Shown in pieces: positions 6,761 through 8,455 of a stretch of 8,455 nt of DNA (position 1 is its first letter; the number at the start of each line of letters is the position of its first letter). The notes under the pieces are model-generated. The model did no database searches, was not told where the DNA came from, and saw only the letters and a list, made by a program, of their open reading frames with translations. This DNA is from Burkholderiaceae bacterium (lineage in GTDB: Bacteria; Pseudomonadota; Gammaproteobacteria; Burkholderiales; Burkholderiaceae_F), in assembly GCA_013813185.1 (NCBI GenBank), contig JACCSD010000217.1, positions 1 through 8,455 on the forward strand. Reading direction: 5' to 3'. The translations under genes were made by a program, and so were the position numbers.

Positions 6761-7611
6761 GCGAAGCTTGCCTCGATAAACCCTTGTCTTTTCACCGCGC
6801 GGTCGAGCTCGACCAACGTAGTGAGCAACTCACGCATCCGGTCGAGTGGCACCGCATTCGGTCCATCCGATTTGGCTTCAGCTGGATTCGGATGCGTTTC
6901 CATGAACACACCCGCCACACCCGCGGCGACTGCCGCCCGCGCCAGCACCGGTACGAACTCGCGCTGCCCGCCGCTGGTCGTGCCCTGCCCCCCGGGCAAT
7001 TGCACCGAGTGCGTGGCGTCGAACACCACCGGCGCGTTGGTATCGCGCATGATCGCCAGTGAGCGCATGTCGGACACCAGGTTGTTGTAGCCGAACGATG
7101 CGCCGCGCTCGCATGTCATGAAGCTGTCTTCGGGCAAGCCCGCTTCCCGCGCCGCGTCGCGCGCCTTGTCGATCACGTTCTTCATGTCGCCGGGCGCAAG
7201 GAACTGACCTTTCTTGATGTTGACCGGCTTGCCACTGACGGCGCACGCGCGGATGAAATCGGTCTGCCGGCACAGGAAAGCGGGCGTTTGCAGAACGTCG
7301 ACTACTTCGGCCGCAGGTTTGATCTCGTCATCATCGTGCACGTCGGTCAATACCGGAACGCCGACCTGCTTCTTCACTGCGGCGAGAATGCGCAATCCTT
7401 CATCGATCCCGAGGCCACGAAAGCTCTTGCCCGAGCTGCGATTGGCCTTGTCGAAGCTCGATTTGTAGATGAAGGGAACGCCGAGCGCGCTGGTGATCTC
7501 CTTCAGCCGGCCGGCGGTGTCGATCGCCATCTGCTCGGACTCGATCACGCACGGCCCTGCGATCAGGAACAGCGGCTGGTCAAGTCCGACTTCAAAGCCC
7601 GCCAGCTTCAC
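6757..7611 (-). CDS. kdsA: Kdo-8-phosphate synthase
   Basis: A cytoplasmic enzyme that condenses PEP with arabinose 5-phosphate to 3-deoxy-D-manno-octulosonate 8-phosphate, a precursor of the LPS inner core. With the GTG start at 7611 it is 284 residues, the usual family length, and begins (M)KLAGFEVGLDQ. Motifs: LFLIAGPCVIESEQ, KSSFDKANRSS (51-60), TDVHD, LCRQTDFI, NIKKGQFLAPGDM, CERGASFGYNNLV, FDATHSVQLPGG and METHPNPAEAKSDGP. C21, H201, E238 and D249 match the ligand set of metal-dependent Kdo8P synthases such as the Aquifex enzyme; E. coli has Asn at the first site. A GTG at 7620 would add three residues. The frame stays open to an ATG at 7800, but that stretch is the palindromic spacer plus the pyrG 3' end in another frame, so the longer form should be rejected. 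No strong Shine-Dalgarno is visible. Confidence 0.95.
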   Translation of the reverse strand: MKLAGFEVGLDQPLFLIAGPCVIESEQMAIDTAGRLKEITSALGVPFIYKSSFDKANRSSGKSFRGLGIDEGLRILAAVKKQVGVPVLTDVHDDDEIKPAAEVVDVLQTPAFLCRQTDFIRACAVSGKPVNIKKGQFLAPGDMKNVIDKARDAAREAGLPEDSFMTCERGASFGYNNLVSDMRSLAIMRDTNAPVVFDATHSVQLPGGQGTTSGGQREFVPVLARAAVAAGVAGVFMETHPNPAEAKSDGPNAVPLDRMRELLTTLVELDRAVKRQGFIEASFA

Positions 7612-7621
7612 GTTGCCCACT

Positions 7622-7685
7622 CGCGCTTCGCGCGGTCCCCCCGCGGGGGACGCAAGCGCTGCTTGGGGCGGCCCGGCGCAGCGCT
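7622..7685. repeat. Palindromic spacer between pyrG and kdsA
   Basis: Almost the whole pyrG-kdsA spacer is made of inverted repeats. GTCCCCC (7635-7641) pairs perfectly with GGGGGAC (7645-7651) over a 3-base loop. AGCGCTGC (7655-7662) pairs with GCAGCGCT (7678-7685) over a 15-base loop. GCGCTT (7623-7628) also faces AAGCGC (7654-7659), and CGCG-CTT-CGCG forms a small hairpin at 7622-7632. The arrangement resembles GC-rich palindromic intergenic repeats I remember as dispersed in Burkholderiales genomes, but only one copy is present here. It could act as a REP-like element, a pause or attenuation site, or an RNA stability or processing site within the operon. It has no T-run. Confidence 0.6.
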
Positions 7686-8455
7686 CACGCGGCGGCCTTG
7701 TGGGCAATCGGCGCAACCTGCACTTCACTGCTTTCTTGCGAGCGCGACTGCTTGCCTGCCAGCGCAGCTTCGATAAACGCGTTGAACAGCGGATGCCCAT
7801 GCCGAGGGGTCGACGTGAACTCCGGGTGAAACTGCACGCCGATGAAAAACGGATGCGCCGGCAGCTCCATGATTTCGGTCAGCTTCTCGCTCGGCGTGCG
7901 CGCGGCGACGGTGTAGCCGCAGGCTTCTAGCTGCGGCACGTACGCGTTGTTGACCTCGTAGCGGTGCCGATGGCGCTCGTTGACCTCGGCACCGTAAATA
8001 CGCGCCGCCAGCGAGCCGCGCTCGACCGGGCACTTCTGCGAGCCGAGCCGCATCGTGCCGCCCAGGTCGGATTGCGCGTCGCGCCGCTCGATGCGACCGG
8101 TGCGATCCGTCCATTCGGTAATCAGCGCAACGACCGGGTGCGGCGTGTCGGGATCAAACTCGGTCGAGTTTGCGTCCGCCAGCCCGCACACATTGCGCGC
8201 AAACTCGATCGTTGCCAATTGCATGCCAAGACAAATGCCCAGGTACGGCAGGCTTTTCTCACGCGCGTGACGGATCGCCGCAATCTTGCCCTCGGTGCCG
8301 CGCCTGCCGAACCCGCCCGGTACCAGCACTGCATCGACCCGGTCGAGCAATGCCATTCCATCGCTCTCGATCTGCTCGGAGTCGAGATACGCGATCCTGA
8401 CCCTGGTACGCGTGTTGATGCCGGCGTGCATAAGCGCTTCTACCAGCGACTTGTA
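7685..8455 (-). CDS. pyrG: CTP synthase, C-terminal part (cut by window edge)
   Basis: The 3' part of CTP synthase, which makes CTP from UTP, ATP and glutamine in the cytoplasm. 256 codons are visible, and the frame runs off the window at 8455 with YKSLVEAL ahead of MHAGINTRT, so that internal Met (8431) is not the start. The visible part is the class I glutamine amidotransferase domain: VLVPGGFGRRG (oxyanion strand), nucleophile Cys in GICLGMQ (visible residue 75), RHRHRYEVNN and the His/Glu of QFHPEFTS (visible residues 210 and 212). The synthetase half lies outside the window. The last 20 or so residues, rich in Ser, Glu and Ala, form a tail past the usual end. The gene leads the pyrG-kdsA-eno-ftsB series and is separated from kdsA by the palindromic spacer. 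CTP is later used to activate Kdo. Confidence 0.97.
   Translation of the reverse strand, partial: YKSLVEALMHAGINTRTRVRIAYLDSEQIESDGMALLDRVDAVLVPGGFGRRGTEGKIAAIRHAREKSLPYLGICLGMQLATIEFARNVCGLADANSTEFDPDTPHPVVALITEWTDRTGRIERRDAQSDLGGTMRLGSQKCPVERGSLAARIYGAEVNERHRHRYEVNNAYVPQLEACGYTVAARTPSEKLTEIMELPAHPFFIGVQFHPEFTSTPRHGHPLFNAFIEAALAGKQSRSQESSEVQVAPIAHKAAA

Noticed and set aside
5666..7090. 474-codon plus-strand open frame antisense to eno and kdsA
   Set aside because: It lies opposite two certain genes. Its product is rich in Arg, His and Asp with no recognisable motif, as expected for a GC-rich shadow frame.
1..8455. Phage, transposon, CRISPR, toxin-antitoxin, tRNA or rRNA content
   Set aside because: No transposase, integrase, terminal repeats, spaced direct repeats, paired small genes or RNA-gene sequence could be recognised; gaps between genes are all under 100 bp.

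Overview
The window reads as a chromosomal segment of a high-GC betaproteobacterium, most likely of the order Burkholderiales. This rests on the GC-rich third codon positions, the gene order pyrG-kdsA-eno-ftsB (as I remember it for Burkholderia and relatives), a KdsA of exactly 284 residues beginning (V/M)KLAGFEVGLDQ, and a palindromic spacer of a type I associate with Burkholderiales genomes. No database was searched, so the taxonomic placement is recognition, not proof.

Layout. (1) Bases 1-64 hold the very end of whatever lies upstream, plus a short dyad just before the first gene. (2) Bases 65-2286, plus strand: a two-component system, an OmpR/PhoB-type response regulator followed by a membrane histidine kinase in a TGATG/ATGATG overlap. 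(3) Bases 2279-3715, minus strand: a secreted DUF3179 protein of unknown function, whose 3' end overlaps the kinase gene tail to tail by 8 bp. (4) Bases 3716-3804: a short intergenic gap. (5) Bases 3805-8455, minus strand: a tight operon read as pyrG (3' part, cut by the window edge), kdsA, eno, ftsB and a COG4091-type Rossmann/SAF-domain oxidoreductase. kdsA/eno and ftsB/COG4091 each share a 4-bp ATGA overlap; eno and ftsB are 17 bp apart. Only pyrG and kdsA are separated by a real spacer (7612-7684), most of it occupied by inverted repeats.

How the genes work together. The minus-strand operon joins housekeeping steps: CTP synthesis (PyrG), Kdo-8-phosphate synthesis for the LPS inner core (KdsA), phosphoenolpyruvate supply (Eno) and divisome assembly (FtsB). 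PEP made by enolase is a substrate of KdsA, and CTP is needed to activate Kdo as CMP-Kdo, so three of the genes feed one envelope pathway. The last gene has no obvious place in that scheme. The two-component system and the DUF3179 protein look like accessory neighbours; nothing in the sequence gives the signal or the target genes.

I found no phage, insertion sequence, CRISPR array, toxin-antitoxin pair, tRNA or rRNA, and nothing that amounts to a new system. The points worth a second look are the palindromic spacer before kdsA (which creates a misleading N-terminal extension of the kdsA frame), the coupled COG4091 gene, the metal-type KdsA active site, the DUF3179 protein and the dyad before the response regulator.
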